From Bordetella parapertussis (GTDB lineage: Bacteria > Pseudomonadota > Gammaproteobacteria > Burkholderiales > Burkholderiaceae_C), in contig CAMDJS010000001.1 of the NCBI GenBank assembly GCA_945900685.1, positions 1 through 61,709 on the forward strand: a stretch of 61,709 bases of DNA, given 5' to 3'. Positions 38,586-49,525 of this stretch are shown here, piece by piece. Every line of letters starts with the position of its first letter. The stretch's first letter is position 1. The position numbers and the translations under genes were made by a program. The notes beneath the pieces are model-generated. The model searched no databases. It was not told the DNA's origin and was given only the letters and a program-made list of their open reading frames with translations.

Positions 38586-40913
38586 ATGATTGCCCAAGAA
38601 CTTGAAGTCAGCTTGCACATGGCCTTCGTAGAAGCCAGGCAGCAGCGTCATGAATTCATCACCGTCGAACATTTGCTGCTGGCATTGCTCGACAACCCCA
38701 GCGCCGCAGAAGTGTTGCGCGCTTGCTCGGCCAACATTGACGATTTGCGTAAATCGCTGTCGAACTTCATCAAAGACAACACACCGCAAGTTGCTGGTAC
38801 CGACGAAGTAGACACCCAGCCCACGCTGGGTTTTCAGCGCGTCATTCAACGCGCCATCATGCACGTGCAATCCACCGGCAACGGCAAAAAAGAGGTCACC
38901 GGCGCGAATGTGCTGGTCGCCATTTTTGGCGAAAAAGATTCACACGCCGTGTATTACCTGCACCAGCAAGGCGTGACACGTCTGGATGTGGTCAATTTCA
39001 TTGCTCACGGCATCAAAAAATCTGACCCTCAGGAGCCAGTCAAAGGCACGGAGTCCAGTGCGCCTGAAGCCGAAGAGAACACCGACAAATCAGAGAAAAC
39101 CTCACCGCTTGAGCAATTCACACAGAACTTGAATCAGTTAGCCAAGGATGGGAAAATTGACCCTCTGATCGGCCGCGAATACGAAGTCGAGCGCGTCATT
39201 CAAATCCTGTGCCGTCGCCGCAAAAACAACCCCTTGTTGGTGGGTGAAGCCGGCGTGGGTAAAACCGCGATTGCCGAAGGACTGGCCTGGCGTATCACGC
39301 AAAAAGACGTGCCCGAAATTCTGGCCGATTCACAGGTGTATTCGCTAGATATGGGTGCATTGCTGGCTGGCACCAAATACCGTGGAGATTTCGAGCAGCG
39401 TCTCAAGGGCGTGCTCAAGTCGCTCAAGGACAAACCCAATGCCGTTTTATTCATTGATGAAATCCATACCTTGATCGGTGCCGGTGCAGCCTCCGGCGGC
39501 ACCTTGGACGCTTCCAATTTGCTCAAGCCAGCCTTGTCCAGCGGTCAACTCAAGTGCATAGGCGCCACCACTTTCACCGAGTACCGAGGCATTTTCGAAA
39601 AAGATGCAGCGCTTTCACGCCGCTTCCAAAAAGTCGATGTGGTCGAGCCTACCGTCGAGCAAACCGTGGATATTCTCAAAGGTCTGAAATCGCGCTTTGA
39701 AGAACACCACAGCGTCAAATACGCCTTGGCTGCTTTGCAAGCAGCCGCAGAGCTGAGCGCCAAGTACATCAATGACCGCCATTTGCCCGACAAAGCCATT
39801 GACGTGATTGACGAAGCAGGCGCGGCGCAACGCATACTGCCCGTCTCCAAGCGCAAGAAAACCATCACCAAATCCGAGATCGAAGACATCGTTGCCAAAA
39901 TCGCCCGCATCCCGCCGGCCAGTGTCTCCAACGATGATCGCGGCAAATTGCAAACCCTGGAACGCGATTTGAAAAGCGTGGTTTTCGGACAGGACAAAGC
40001 GCTCGAAGTGCTGGCCTCATCCGTCAAGATGGCACGTTCAGGTTTGGGCAAAGCAGACAAACCCATCGGCGCATTTTTGTTCAGCGGACCCACAGGCGTG
40101 GGCAAAACCGAAGCCGCCAAACAACTGGCTTACATCTTAGGCATTGAGTTGCTTCGCTTTGACATGTCTGAATACATGGAGCGTCACGCCGTCAGCCGTT
40201 TGATCGGCGCGCCTCCGGGCTATGTGGGGTTTGATCAGGGCGGTTTGCTGACTGAAGCTGTCACCAAAAAACCGCACGCCGTGTTGTTGCTAGATGAAAT
40301 TGAAAAGGCACACCCGGACATTTTCAATGTGCTGCTTCAGGTGATGGACCACGGCACCTTGACCGATAACAACGGTCGCAAAGCAGACTTCCGCAACATC
40401 ATCATCATCATGACCACCAATGCCGGTGCCGAGACCATGAACAAATCGACCATTGGCTTCACCAATGCGCGCGAGCAAGGTGATGAGATGGCGGATATCA
40501 AGCGTTTGTTCACTCCAGAGTTTCGCAACCGCCTTGACGCCACCGTCAGCTTTAAATCTCTTGACGAAACCGTCATCATGCGTGTGGTCGATAAGTTCTT
40601 GCTGCAACTGGAGACGCAACTCGCAGAGAAGAAAGTCGATGTCACTTTCACGGATGACATCCGCAAATTCCTTGCCAAGAAAGGCTTTGATCCCCTCATG
40701 GGCGCACGCCCCATGCAGCGCCTGATTCAGGACATGATTCGCCGTGCACTGGCAGATGAATTGTTGTTCGGACGACTGACTGACGGTGGTCGATTAACTG
40801 TGGGCCTAGACGACAAGGAAGAAGTGCTCCTCGATATTCAACCTTTGCCGAAAAAGGAAAGCCGCGCGTCTAAATCCGAACCGGCTGAACCCGAAGAAGC
40901 AGAGGCCAGTTAA
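38586..40913 (+). CDS. clpA: ATP-dependent Clp protease ATP-binding subunit ClpA
   Basis: This AAA+ unfoldase of 775 residues feeds proteins to ClpP. Domains: the Clp N-terminal repeat domain (1-145) and an acidic linker rich in Pro and Glu (about 148-175). The first AAA module has Walker [11 protein letters not shown] (about 220) and the second has [15 protein letters not shown] (about 501). The C-terminal D2-small domain contains [18 protein letters not shown]. The last 25 residues are charged. An AAGGA lies upstream of the ATG. It is in an operon with clpS. Confidence 0.98.
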   Translation: MIAQELEVSLHMAFVEARQQRHEFITVEHLLLALLDNPSAAEVLRACSANIDDLRKSLSNFIKDNTPQVAGTDEVDTQPTLGFQRVIQRAIMHVQSTGNGKKEVTGANVLVAIFGEKDSHAVYYLHQQGVTRLDVVNFIAHGIKKSDPQEPVKGTESSAPEAEENTDKSEKTSPLEQFTQNLNQLAKDGKIDPLIGREYEVERVIQILCRRRKNNPLLVGEAGVGKTAIAEGLAWRITQKDVPEILADSQVYSLDMGALLAGTKYRGDFEQRLKGVLKSLKDKPNAVLFIDEIHTLIGAGAASGGTLDASNLLKPALSSGQLKCIGATTFTEYRGIFEKDAALSRRFQKVDVVEPTVEQTVDILKGLKSRFEEHHSVKYALAALQAAAELSAKYINDRHLPDKAIDVIDEAGAAQRILPVSKRKKTITKSEIEDIVAKIARIPPASVSNDDRGKLQTLERDLKSVVFGQDKALEVLASSVKMARSGLGKADKPIGAFLFSGPTGVGKTEAAKQLAYILGIELLRFDMSEYMERHAVSRLIGAPPGYVGFDQGGLLTEAVTKKPHAVLLLDEIEKAHPDIFNVLLQVMDHGTLTDNNGRKADFRNIIIIMTTNAGAETMNKSTIGFTNAREQGDEMADIKRLFTPEFRNRLDATVSFKSLDETVIMRVVDKFLLQLETQLAEKKVDVTFTDDIRKFLAKKGFDPLMGARPMQRLIQDMIRRALADELLFGRLTDGGRLTVGLDDKEEVLLDIQPLPKKESRASKSEPAEPEEAEAS

Positions 40914-40914
40914 G

Positions 40915-41634
40915 GTGGCAGGTCACAGCAAATGGGCCAACATCCAGCATCGCAAGGGTAGGCAAGACGAGAAGCGCGGCAAAGTCTGGACCCGGGTCAT
41001 TCGCGAAATCATGGTGTCGGCGCGCGCAGGCGGCGGGGACCTGCAAGTCAATCCCCGTCTTCGATTGGCCGTTGAAAAAGCCAAGGCCGCCAACATGCCG
41101 GCCGACACTATCAAACGCAATATCGACAAAGCCACCGGCAATCTTGAGGGTGTGCATTACGAAGAAAATCGTTACGAAGGCTACGGCATAGGTGGTGTGG
41201 CTTTGATGGTCGACACCATGACGGACAACAAGGTGCGAACAGTGGCTGAAGTTCGACATGCGCTCAGCAAACACGGTGGCAATCTAGGTACTGACGGTTC
41301 TGTGGCTTTCCAGTTCAAGCATTGCGGCCAATTGATTTTGGCGCCCGGTACCTCCGAAGATGCGGTCATGGAAATCGTGCTCGAAGCTGGCGCGCAAGAT
41401 GTCGTGACTGACGAAGATGGCGCCATCGAAGTGCTGACAGACCCGGCCGAATTTGAAGCCGTCAAGGCAGCGCTTGACAAAGCGGGCTTGCAGTCTGCTG
41501 TGGCTGAAATCACATACCGGGCAGACATCACCATCGAATTAAACGATGATGACCGCCTCAAAATGCAAAAAATCATTGATGCGTTGGAAGACCTTGATGA
41601 TGTGCAAGAGGTTTATCACAACGCTGCCCTATGA
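40915..41634 (+). CDS. yebC: YebC/PmpR family protein
   Basis: This protein of 239 residues matches YebC-like proteins, which have been described as transcriptional regulators and more recently linked to translation of difficult sequences. The N-terminal [37 protein letters not shown] and the acidic C-terminal region are characteristic. The start is GTG at 40915, one base after the clpA stop, with GAGG nine bases upstream. Its stop overlaps the purD ATG (ATGA). Confidence 0.93.
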   Translation: MAGHSKWANIQHRKGRQDEKRGKVWTRVIREIMVSARAGGGDLQVNPRLRLAVEKAKAANMPADTIKRNIDKATGNLEGVHYEENRYEGYGIGGVALMVDTMTDNKVRTVAEVRHALSKHGGNLGTDGSVAFQFKHCGQLILAPGTSEDAVMEIVLEAGAQDVVTDEDGAIEVLTDPAEFEAVKAALDKAGLQSAVAEITYRADITIELNDDDRLKMQKIIDALEDLDDVQEVYHNAAL

Positions 41635-42920
41635 AAATTTTGGTGATTGGCTCCGGCGGACGTGAACATGCATTGGCATGGAAACTCACCGCATCACCTC
41701 AGGTTCAAATGGTTTATGTGGCTCCCGGTAACGCTGGGGTTGCCTTAAACAAAGATTTACAAGTGCTACCCATCACCGATGTGGTGGCTTTGCGTGAATG
41801 GGCCCAAGCCAATGACATCAGTTTGACGGTGGTCGGTCCTGAAGCTCCCTTGGCTGCGGGCGTGGTTGATGAATTTCGATCTCATGGCTTGCGTATTTTC
41901 GGACCCACCAAAGCTGCAGCACAGCTTGAAAGCTCCAAGGCTTTTTCCAAAGCTTTCATGCAGCGGCATCAAATTCCTACGGCTGCCTACCAGGTGTTTG
42001 AAGACGCCAAAGCCGCACATGACTATGTGGAAAAACAAGGCGCGCCTATCGTGGTCAAGGCCGATGGTTTGGCCGCGGGTAAGGGCGTTGTTGTTGCTAC
42101 TACTTTGCAAGAAGCGCACGAGGCGATTGACCACATGCTGGCCCCTGACCATACCGGCATTCAACACGCAGGGGGCAAAGCGCGGGTGGTGATTGAAGAG
42201 TTTTTAGACGGTGAAGAAGCCAGCTTCATGGTGGTTGCACATGGGCAAGTGGCTGTGCCATTGGCCACATCGCAGGACCACAAACGACTCAATGACGGCG
42301 ACAAAGGCCCCAACACCGGCGGCATGGGTGCTTATTCACCTGCGCCTGTGGTGACGCCTAAAATACATGCGCGCGTCATGCGCGAGGTGATTCAACCGAC
42401 GCTCAAAGGCATGGAGACTGACGGCATTCCGTACACCGGTTTTTTGTATGCAGGTTTGATGATTGGCGCCCTTGGTCAACTCAAAGTGCTGGAGTTCAAT
42501 TGCCGCATGGGCGACCCCGAAACACAGCCCATTTTGATCAGACTCAAGAGCGATTTACTGGCCTTGCTGCTGGCCGCCACTGAACCGGAACCGACACAAC
42601 TCGCCCAGATGGAGTTGACTTGGGACCGCCGTGTGGCATTGGGCGTTGTCATGGCTGCCCATGGTTATCCCGGCACCGTACGCCGTGGCGACATCATTCG
42701 TGGACTGAAAGCTGACAAGCCGCACGCCATGGTTTTTCATGCCGCTACCGCAACGAAAGGCGCAGACATCGTGACATCCGGTGGTCGGGTGCTTTGCGTG
42801 ACCGCGCTTGGCGACACAGTGCGTCAAGCGCAAGCCCATGCCTATGAACTGCTGGACACCATCCATTTTGATGGTGCCCAAGCAAGACGCGACATCGGGC
42901 ATAGAGGTCTGAAACGTTGA
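41631..42920 (+). CDS. purD: Phosphoribosylamine-glycine ligase PurD
   Basis: PurD is the GAR synthetase of purine synthesis: ATP-dependent joining of phosphoribosylamine and glycine. It begins with the ATP-grasp-family N domain ([17 protein letters not shown]). It then shows [16 protein letters not shown] in the ATP-grasp core, [22 protein letters not shown] and [12 protein letters not shown] (metal-binding Glu/Asn). The length of 429 residues is standard. It overlaps yebC by four bases and lies 31 bp before hemF. Confidence 0.97.
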   Translation: MKILVIGSGGREHALAWKLTASPQVQMVYVAPGNAGVALNKDLQVLPITDVVALREWAQANDISLTVVGPEAPLAAGVVDEFRSHGLRIFGPTKAAAQLESSKAFSKAFMQRHQIPTAAYQVFEDAKAAHDYVEKQGAPIVVKADGLAAGKGVVVATTLQEAHEAIDHMLAPDHTGIQHAGGKARVVIEEFLDGEEASFMVVAHGQVAVPLATSQDHKRLNDGDKGPNTGGMGAYSPAPVVTPKIHARVMREVIQPTLKGMETDGIPYTGFLYAGLMIGALGQLKVLEFNCRMGDPETQPILIRLKSDLLALLLAATEPEPTQLAQMELTWDRRVALGVVMAAHGYPGTVRRGDIIRGLKADKPHAMVFHAATATKGADIVTSGGRVLCVTALGDTVRQAQAHAYELLDTIHFDGAQARRDIGHRGLKR

Positions 42921-42951
42921 TGATCAACTCTTTGATTCAAGGACTTATTGA

Positions 42952-43866
42952 ATGAATCCTGCATTTGCGCCTGTGCGCACATATTTGATAGGCCTGCAGC
43001 AACGCATCACCAAGGCGTTGACTCAGATTGACGGCCACACCTTTTTGTCTGATAGCTGGGAAAAACCCAAGGGCGAAACACTGCAAGGCAACGGCATCAC
43101 CATGATCATGGAGCAGGGCAATGTGTTTGAACGCGCAGGTGTGGGGTTTTCACATGTCACTGGTCCCAAGTTGCCACCTTCTGCCACCCAACACCGCCCC
43201 GAATTGAATGGTTCACCCTTTGAAGCCATGGGTGTGTCTTTGGTTTTTCACCCGCGCAATCCTTATGTGCCAACAGTTCATATGAACGTGCGTGCTTTGA
43301 TGGCTAACACCCAATCTGGGGAGTCAGTGGCATGGTTTGGCGGCGGTATGGATTTGACGCCTTACTACGGTTTTGAAGAAGATGCGGTGCATTTCCACCG
43401 CACTTGCAAACAAGCTTTGGACGGTTTTGGGGACCATTTGTATCCCCGCTTTAAAAGCTGGTGCGACGAGTATTTCTTTTTGAAACACCGCAATGAACCG
43501 CGCGGCATAGGTGGGATTTTTTACGACGATTTTTCCGAATTGGGTTTTGACCGTAGTTTTGAAATGATGCAAAGCGTCGGCGACCATTTGGTCAAAGCGT
43601 ATTTGCCCCTTGTTGAAAAGCGCATGAACACACCTTTTGGTGAACGTGAACGAGACCATCAGTTGTACCGGCGCGGCCGTTATGTGGAGTTCAATCTGGT
43701 GTTTGACCGAGGAACCCATTTCGGCTTGCAGTCGGGCGGCCGCACTGAATCCATTTTGCTGTCTATGCCGCCCTTGGTGACTTGGTCATACCAGCACCAG
43801 CCTGAGGCCGGGTCCGCCGAGCACCGCTTGTACACCGACTTTCTCAAACCCAAAGCCTGGATTTGA
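42952..43866 (+). CDS. hemF: Oxygen-dependent coproporphyrinogen III oxidase HemF
   Basis: HemF carries out the aerobic two-step decarboxylation of coproporphyrinogen III to protoporphyrinogen IX. Diagnostic blocks are [46 protein letters not shown] and [19 protein letters not shown]. The length of 304 residues matches. An AAGGA precedes the ATG. Its stop overlaps the TTG start of nadD. Presence of this form points to an aerobic or oxygen-tolerant lifestyle. Confidence 0.97.
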   Translation: MNPAFAPVRTYLIGLQQRITKALTQIDGHTFLSDSWEKPKGETLQGNGITMIMEQGNVFERAGVGFSHVTGPKLPPSATQHRPELNGSPFEAMGVSLVFHPRNPYVPTVHMNVRALMANTQSGESVAWFGGGMDLTPYYGFEEDAVHFHRTCKQALDGFGDHLYPRFKSWCDEYFFLKHRNEPRGIGGIFYDDFSELGFDRSFEMMQSVGDHLVKAYLPLVEKRMNTPFGERERDHQLYRRGRYVEFNLVFDRGTHFGLQSGGRTESILLSMPPLVTWSYQHQPEAGSAEHRLYTDFLKPKAWI

Positions 43867-44492
43867 GCCTCTCAACCACACCTCACATTGGTTTGTATGG
43901 CGGCGCATTTGACCCGCCTCACACTGGGCATCATGCACTGGCGGCTTGTGCAGTCGCTCAATTGCAACTTGACACCTTGTATGTGCTGCCTACCGGCGAT
44001 GCGTGGCACAAAACCCAAGCCTTGAGCCCTGCAAAGCACAGACTGGCCATGGCATGTTTGAATTTTGAAGACTTACCCTCGGTGGTTGTTGACGACATGG
44101 AAATCAAGCGAGACGGGCCGAGCTATACGATCGACAGCTTGCGCGCCATCGCAAAACGCCATGCAGATGCAGATTTTTTTGTTCTCTTAGGCGCAGACCA
44201 AGCGGCGCGATTTGAATCCTGGAAGGACTGGCAATGGATTGCGCAAATGGCTTGTTTGGCGGTTGCGCCGCGAGTCTTAGGTTCGCAAGAAGAGGCTTAC
44301 CCGCATGAGTGGCACAATCACACCCACATCAGGTACACGCTTTTGGACATGCCTTTGGAAAACGTCAGCGCCACCGATATACGTTCTGGCTTGGCGCAAG
44401 GCCTGCCGCCCGGTCAAACTTTGAAGCCATCAGTGTTTCAATATATTCAACATCATCACCTTTATTTGGACCGCCATGACAGAAGTCTCTGA
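43863..44492 (+). CDS. nadD: Nicotinate-nucleotide adenylyltransferase NadD
   Basis: NadD transfers AMP from ATP to nicotinate mononucleotide in NAD synthesis. The nucleotidyltransferase motif [15 protein letters not shown] is near the N terminus and [13 protein letters not shown] near the C terminus, 209 residues in total. The start codon is TTG at 43863 overlapping the hemF stop; no ATG or GTG lies between it and the GG-x-FDPxH motif. The 3' end overlaps rsfS by 17 bp. Confidence 0.93.
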   Translation: MSLSTTPHIGLYGGAFDPPHTGHHALAACAVAQLQLDTLYVLPTGDAWHKTQALSPAKHRLAMACLNFEDLPSVVVDDMEIKRDGPSYTIDSLRAIAKRHADADFFVLLGADQAARFESWKDWQWIAQMACLAVAPRVLGSQEEAYPHEWHNHTHIRYTLLDMPLENVSATDIRSGLAQGLPPGQTLKPSVFQYIQHHHLYLDRHDRSL

Positions 44493-45135
44493 AAAAAAAG
44501 ACGTGCAGAAATTGCAACGCATCGTTGTAGACAGCCTTGAGGATGTGAAAGCACAAGACATTGCTGTCTTCAACACCGAACATCTGTCTGCGTTGTTCGA
44601 GCGGGTCATCATTGCCAGCGGCACATCCAATCGCCAAACCAAGGCCTTGGCTGCCCATGTGCGCGATGAAGTGCGCGATGGCGGTTTTGGCAAACCTCGT
44701 ATCGAAGGTGAAGAAAACGGTGAGTGGATCATTGTTGACTGTGGCTCTGTGGTGGTTCACATCATGCAACCCACTATTCGCCAGTATTACCACTTGGAAG
44801 AAATCTGGGGTGACAAGCCGGTGCGTATCAAATTGGGCGCACCTGCGCCCAAACAAACGCCCAAAGTCGTTGTAGTGGAAGAGCCAGTGGTGAAGAAATC
44901 AGACAAAGCCAAAACTGCTGCCAAATCTTCTGCCAAATCCTCATCTGATAAATCTAAATCCGCAAGAACCAGTGGCTCAGCCAGATCGGCTGCTGCCAAA
45001 AAACCTGCTTCTTCCACCAAAGCCCCAGCAAAAAAAGCAAGCAGCAAAGCACCGGTTAAAAAAGTCATTCAACCCAAAGCTGCCGCTAAAAAATCAATAA
45101 GCGCAAAAAGCGCTGTCCGCAAGCCTCGTGCATGA
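44476..45135 (+). CDS. rsfS: Ribosomal silencing factor RsfS with basic C-terminal tail
   Basis: RsfS binds ribosomal protein L14 and blocks subunit joining in starvation. The RsfS domain occupies about residues 8-118 ([55 protein letters not shown]). A tail of about 100 residues follows that is almost only Lys, Ala, Ser and Pro, like the tail of histone H1-type proteins. Usual RsfS proteins are about 105-130 residues long. It overlaps nadD by 17 bp and rlmH by 4 bp. Confidence 0.95.
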   Translation: MTEVSEKKDVQKLQRIVVDSLEDVKAQDIAVFNTEHLSALFERVIIASGTSNRQTKALAAHVRDEVRDGGFGKPRIEGEENGEWIIVDCGSVVVHIMQPTIRQYYHLEEIWGDKPVRIKLGAPAPKQTPKVVVVEEPVVKKSDKAKTAAKSSAKSSSDKSKSARTSGSARSAAAKKPASSTKAPAKKASSKAPVKKVIQPKAAAKKSISAKSAVRKPRA

Positions 45136-45599
45136 AACTGTGGGTGGTTGCCGTCGGGCAGAAAGTGCCCACTTGGGCGCAACTCGCATGGGATGACTAT
45201 GCGAAAAGGTTCACCCCGGATATCAAACTGACATTAAAAACCGTCAAAACTGAACCTCGGGCCTCTAAAACTTTGCCCCAAATCTGGGCGGCCGAACGAA
45301 GCCGAATAGATGCAGCCATTCCCAGAGATTGCCACCGCATCTGGTTGGATGAAAAAGGCGAACAACTCAGCACCGCTGGTTTGGCTGCCAAATGGCGTGG
45401 CTGGCAGGACCAAGCCATGGATGTGGCATTGATCATCGGTGGGCCTGATGGTTTTGACCCTGCGATCAGGCAAGGCGGTCATGAGTTACTGGGCTTGTCA
45501 AACCTCACATTGCCGCATGCCATGGTTCGGGTCGTGTTGGTTGAACAACTCTACAGAGCCTGGTCTTTGCTATCTAACCACCCCTACCACCGGGAGTGA
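45132..45599 (+). CDS. rlmH: 23S rRNA (pseudouridine1915-N3)-methyltransferase RlmH
   Basis: This SPOUT methyltransferase of 155 residues acts on helix 69 of 23S rRNA in the 70S ribosome. Visible are [32 protein letters not shown] and [20 protein letters not shown]. The ATG overlaps the rsfS stop (ATGA), which makes the rsfS-rlmH pair translationally coupled as in most proteobacteria. Confidence 0.97.
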   Translation: MKLWVVAVGQKVPTWAQLAWDDYAKRFTPDIKLTLKTVKTEPRASKTLPQIWAAERSRIDAAIPRDCHRIWLDEKGEQLSTAGLAAKWRGWQDQAMDVALIIGGPDGFDPAIRQGGHELLGLSNLTLPHAMVRVVLVEQLYRAWSLLSNHPYHRE

Positions 45600-45601
45600 G
45601 C

Positions 45602-46204
45602 ATGTTGCCGACGATTTACCTTGCCTCACAAAGCCCTCGCAGGCAGCAACTGTTGACGCAAATCGGCGTGCCGTTTGAATTGTTATTGCCAGAGGATGTG
45701 CAAGCAGCTGAAGATTTAGAGCAAGTATGGCCAGGTGAAAAACCTTTGTCCTACGTGAAAAGAGTCACGTTGCTCAAACTCAAAGCTGCCAATGAACAAA
45801 TGCACAGGCAAGGTTTAGTACCGCGTCCGATTCTTTGTGCAGACACCACAGTTGCATTGGCAGACAGTATTTTCGGAAAACCGCTGGATCACGCAGACGC
45901 TGTGCGAATGTTGACTGAGCTATCTGGCCATACACACCAAGTTTTCACAGCTGTGGCGCTGAACTCAGGTCGCCAAATCAGGTGCAAAGTTCAAAAGTCA
46001 TCGGTGACATTTGCTCGTCTGACCAGCCATGAAATACAAGCGTATGTGCAAACTGCGGAACCCATGGGCAAAGCCGGTGCATATGCTATTCAGGGATTCG
46101 CTGCCAGCTTCATCCAAAAAATGGTGGGAAGCCACTCGGGCATCATGGGCTTGCCACTCTTTGAAACTCAGCAATTGTTAAGTCAGCTAGCCAAGGACAC
46201 ATGA
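45602..46204 (+). CDS. maf: Maf-family nucleotide pyrophosphatase
   Basis: This house-cleaning NTP pyrophosphatase, expected to hydrolyse non-canonical or specific nucleoside triphosphates, is 200 residues long. Motifs are YLASQSPRRQQLL (about 6-18), CADTTVAL (near 79-86) with the active-site Asp, and SFIQKMVGSHSGIMGLPL at the C-terminal side. I chose the ATG at 45602 since GGGAG lies five bases upstream; a GTG at 45596 overlapping the rlmH stop is an alternative. Whether it is MafA or YceF type is not decided. Confidence 0.94.
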   Translation: MLPTIYLASQSPRRQQLLTQIGVPFELLLPEDVQAAEDLEQVWPGEKPLSYVKRVTLLKLKAANEQMHRQGLVPRPILCADTTVALADSIFGKPLDHADAVRMLTELSGHTHQVFTAVALNSGRQIRCKVQKSSVTFARLTSHEIQAYVQTAEPMGKAGAYAIQGFAASFIQKMVGSHSGIMGLPLFETQQLLSQLAKDT

Positions 46205-47679
46205 TGCAACACGATATTTTGATCAACTGGTCACCGCAGGAAACCCGCGTCGCTTTGGTTGAGAACGGCGCGTTGCAGGAAATACATATAGAGCGTTCAC
46301 TTGAGCGGGGTCTGGTGGGCAATATTTACTCTGGTCGGGTCGCTCGTGTTTTGCCAGGCATGCAATCCGCGTTCATAGACATCGGCATGGAGCGTTCTGC
46401 CTTTTTGCATGTGGCTGACGTGTTCAATGGCAGTCAGCCCAGGTACTCTGACGGCGACAATCAGACGGCACTCATACCTATCGAAAAACAGGTGTTCGAA
46501 GGTCAAAGCTTGATGGTTCAAGTGATCAAAGATCCTATCGGTAGCAAGGGTGCGCGTTTATCCACCCAAATCAGTATTGCAGGAAGACTGTTGGTTTTTT
46601 TGCCGCAAGACAACCATATCGGTGTGTCGCAAAAAATTCCTCTAGAGCAACGAGAAAATTTGCGACTTCGGTTGGTACAACTGGCGCATCAAAACGATGA
46701 GAAGGGTGGTTTTATTCTCAGGACCAATGGGGAAGATGCTACAGACGAAGAGTTGCAAGAAGATATCTCATATTTGCGTAAAACTTGGGCCAAGGTAAAA
46801 ACAAACTCGGTGCAGCAAGCACCTAAAACCTCGTTGCACCAAGACTTGAATTTATTGCAACGAGTATTGCGGGATATGGTGGATGAAAACACCCAAACTA
46901 TCCGCATTGACTCGCATGAACAGTTCGGCATATTGCATGCCTTTGGCAGCGAGTTCATGCCATCAGCTTTGTCCAAGCTTGCACATTACAAAGGCGAGCG
47001 CCCCATCTTTGATTTGTTCAATATTGATGATGAAATTCAACAAGCCCTGGGTCGCAAAGTCGTGCTTAAGTCAGGCGGCTACCTCATCATTGATCAAACA
47101 GAGGCCTTGACCACCATTGATGTCAATACCGGCGGGTTTGTAGGTGCCAAAAATTTTGATGACACGATTTTCAAAACCAATCTTGAGGCCGCCGGAGCCA
47201 TAGCCAGGCAATTGCGTTTGCGAAATTTGGGCGGGGTTATCGTGACTGACTTTATTGACATGCAAAAAACAGAGCACCGCGAGGCTGTGCTTGCTGAGTT
47301 TTCGAAGCAGTTATTCCGCGACAAAGTCAAGACCGGTTTGAGTGGATTCTCTGCTTTGGGTTTGGTGGAAATGACGCGCAAACGCACGCGGGAATCGTTG
47401 GCGCAAATGCTTTGCGAGCCTTGCAGCCATTGCCAAGGCCGGGGGATTGTCAATACCTCCAGAACTGTGGCCTACAACATCTTGCGCGAAATTTTGCGAG
47501 AAGCCAGACAGTTCAGTCCGAAAGAATTCCGCGTGTTGGCGTCGCCCAAGGTGATTGATTTATTGCAAGAAGAGGAAAGCCAGCACTTGGTTGGATTGAG
47601 TGAGTTCATTGGTAAACCGATTTCCTTGCAGGCTGAATTCGGTATCGGTTTGGAGCAATACAACATCGTATTGCTTTAA
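46201..47679 (+). CDS. rng: Ribonuclease G
   Basis: RNase G (CafA) processes the 5' end of 16S rRNA and degrades some mRNAs. The N-terminal S1 RNA-binding domain is at about 38-130 (NIYSGRVARVLPGMQSAFID). The DNase I-like catalytic part has DVNTGGFVGAKN and VTDFIDMQ with the metal-binding Asp residues. The zinc-link CEPCSHCQGRG lies near 405. The length of 492 residues and the missing RNase E C-terminal scaffold fit RNase G. It overlaps maf by four bases and ends 7 bp from the convergent msbA. Confidence 0.95.
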   Translation: MMQHDILINWSPQETRVALVENGALQEIHIERSLERGLVGNIYSGRVARVLPGMQSAFIDIGMERSAFLHVADVFNGSQPRYSDGDNQTALIPIEKQVFEGQSLMVQVIKDPIGSKGARLSTQISIAGRLLVFLPQDNHIGVSQKIPLEQRENLRLRLVQLAHQNDEKGGFILRTNGEDATDEELQEDISYLRKTWAKVKTNSVQQAPKTSLHQDLNLLQRVLRDMVDENTQTIRIDSHEQFGILHAFGSEFMPSALSKLAHYKGERPIFDLFNIDDEIQQALGRKVVLKSGGYLIIDQTEALTTIDVNTGGFVGAKNFDDTIFKTNLEAAGAIARQLRLRNLGGVIVTDFIDMQKTEHREAVLAEFSKQLFRDKVKTGLSGFSALGLVEMTRKRTRESLAQMLCEPCSHCQGRGIVNTSRTVAYNILREILREARQFSPKEFRVLASPKVIDLLQEEESQHLVGLSEFIGKPISLQAEFGIGLEQYNIVLL

Positions 47680-47686
47680 GACGCAT

Positions 47687-49435
47687 TCAATTCGCAGGTA
47701 TATATCCGGAATGCCCCATTTTGTACATGGAAGCATAAACACCATGTGTACTCATCAGACTTGCATGCGTTCCGGACTCGATGATGCACCCGGCATCCAT
47801 CACCACAATCCGGTCGGCATTTTCAATGGTTGACAAGCGATGGGCTATGACCAGCGTTGTTCTGCCTTGCTGCAACTTTTGAAGCGCATCTTGCACCATG
47901 CGTTCAGACTCATTGTCCAACGCAGAAGTGGCCTCATCCAAAATCAAAATAGGCGCATTTTTGTACAGGGCTCTGGCAATTGCCAGGCGTTGGCGCTGTC
48001 CACCTGACAAGGTGGATGCGTTATGACCGACCAGAGTGTCGATATGGTTGGGCAAGGCTTGTAAAAACTCACCGAGATTGGCCGCCAACAGACAGTCCAC
48101 CACACGCGTTCTGTCGGGCTCTTGACCTAATGCCACGTTAGCGGCCAAGGTGTCATTCATCACAACCACGGTTTGGCTGACCATGGCAAATTGCTTTCGC
48201 AAATCATGCAAATTCCAATCTCGAATGGAAACTCCGTCAAGCAGCACGTCCCCGCTGGTCCACTCTACGAAGCGAGGCAGTAGATTCGCCAAGCTGGTTT
48301 TGCCGGAGCCTGAACTTCCCACCAAGGCCACGGTTTCGCCCGGTTTGATTTCAAGCTCAATACCAAGCAGCGCAAAGGGAAGATCAGGCTGGTATTGAAC
48401 GGCGATATTGTGAAAATGCAAGTGACCTTGGGCACGCTCACTGCGATGATGCCCACTGGTTTCAACCGGCGTTGCATGTATCAACTCTAGGGTTCTTTCA
48501 ATCGCCGCCATCCCTCGGGTGATTGGCCCAGCAACTTCAGACAAGTGCTTGATAGGGTTGACCAACATCAACATACCGGTGACAAACGCAGCAAAACCGC
48601 CCACGCTCATGTGGCTGTCTTGGCTTTGTAACAGGGCGACGCTGATGACGGCAGACAAAGCGACTGCGGAAAAAAGCTGGGTCAAAGGCGTGATGCCAGA
48701 GCTTGCGACCGAGGTCTTTAGCGCCAAACGAGACAAAGCAAGCCCGAGTTTTTCAAAGCGCTGAGTCTGCAGATGTTGCGCTTCATAAAGGCGGATTTCT
48801 CGGTGAGCCAAAGCCGTTTCTTCAACCGCATAAGACAAATTGTCTGTGGCTTGTTGTGACGACCGAACCAGCAAATACAAACGCCTGCTCAAGACTTTCA
48901 TCAACCAAGCAACTGAGGGGATCAGCAAGGCCACGATCAAACTCAATTTCCAATTCAAGTAAAGCAAATAGCCGATCAATGCAATCAGTGTCAAGCTGTC
49001 GCGAAAGGTGCCGATCAATGAATTCACCAGGGTTTGGGCGCCGACCTGAACTTCAAATACCAAGGTATTGCCCAAAGCACTCGCGTTTTGTTGTTTGAAC
49101 AATTCCATGCTCGCGTCTTGCAAACGATTGAACATCTGCATACGCAATCGCAGCAAACCGGTTTGAGTCACTTTGGCCACCGCAACTTGACCGACAAACA
49201 TGCCCATGCCGCGAATGCCAAAAAGCCCTATTAAAGCAACCGGAACCAGCCAAACAGAAAAACTGTTTTGCTGAAAGCCTTTGTCAAGCAAAGGTTGCAG
49301 CAGGGCAGGCACCATGGGCTCACAAAGTGCCACCAAAACCATACAAACAACTGCAGTCACCCATGCGTGGGTAGGGTACTTGAATAAGCCGGCACATCTG
49401 ATCAATCGTTGTAGGAAATTTTTATCTTGGCTCAT
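47687..49435 (-). CDS. msbA: Lipid A export ABC transporter MsbA
   Basis: This half-transporter of 582 residues flips lipid A-core across the inner membrane. An N-terminal six-helix domain (about 20-310) is followed by an ATPase with Walker A VGSSGSGKTSL, signature TLSGGQRQRLAIARAL and Walker B ILILDEATSALD. I start at the ATG at 49435; a GTG four codons upstream (49447) is possible. It diverges from tolB across about 90 bp. It lies away from the lpxK cluster rather than inside it. Confidence 0.9.
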   Translation of the reverse strand: MSQDKNFLQRLIRCAGLFKYPTHAWVTAVVCMVLVALCEPMVPALLQPLLDKGFQQNSFSVWLVPVALIGLFGIRGMGMFVGQVAVAKVTQTGLLRLRMQMFNRLQDASMELFKQQNASALGNTLVFEVQVGAQTLVNSLIGTFRDSLTLIALIGYLLYLNWKLSLIVALLIPSVAWLMKVLSRRLYLLVRSSQQATDNLSYAVEETALAHREIRLYEAQHLQTQRFEKLGLALSRLALKTSVASSGITPLTQLFSAVALSAVISVALLQSQDSHMSVGGFAAFVTGMLMLVNPIKHLSEVAGPITRGMAAIERTLELIHATPVETSGHHRSERAQGHLHFHNIAVQYQPDLPFALLGIELEIKPGETVALVGSSGSGKTSLANLLPRFVEWTSGDVLLDGVSIRDWNLHDLRKQFAMVSQTVVVMNDTLAANVALGQEPDRTRVVDCLLAANLGEFLQALPNHIDTLVGHNASTLSGGQRQRLAIARALYKNAPILILDEATSALDNESERMVQDALQKLQQGRTTLVIAHRLSTIENADRIVVMDAGCIIESGTHASLMSTHGVYASMYKMGHSGYIPAN

Positions 49436-49525
49436 GGGTTGGATCACTTAATGCAGTAAGAGATTATCGCCTCTGAGCAGACAAACTCTGGTTAGAATGA
49501 AGCAATATCACTCTTGCTGAAAAAT

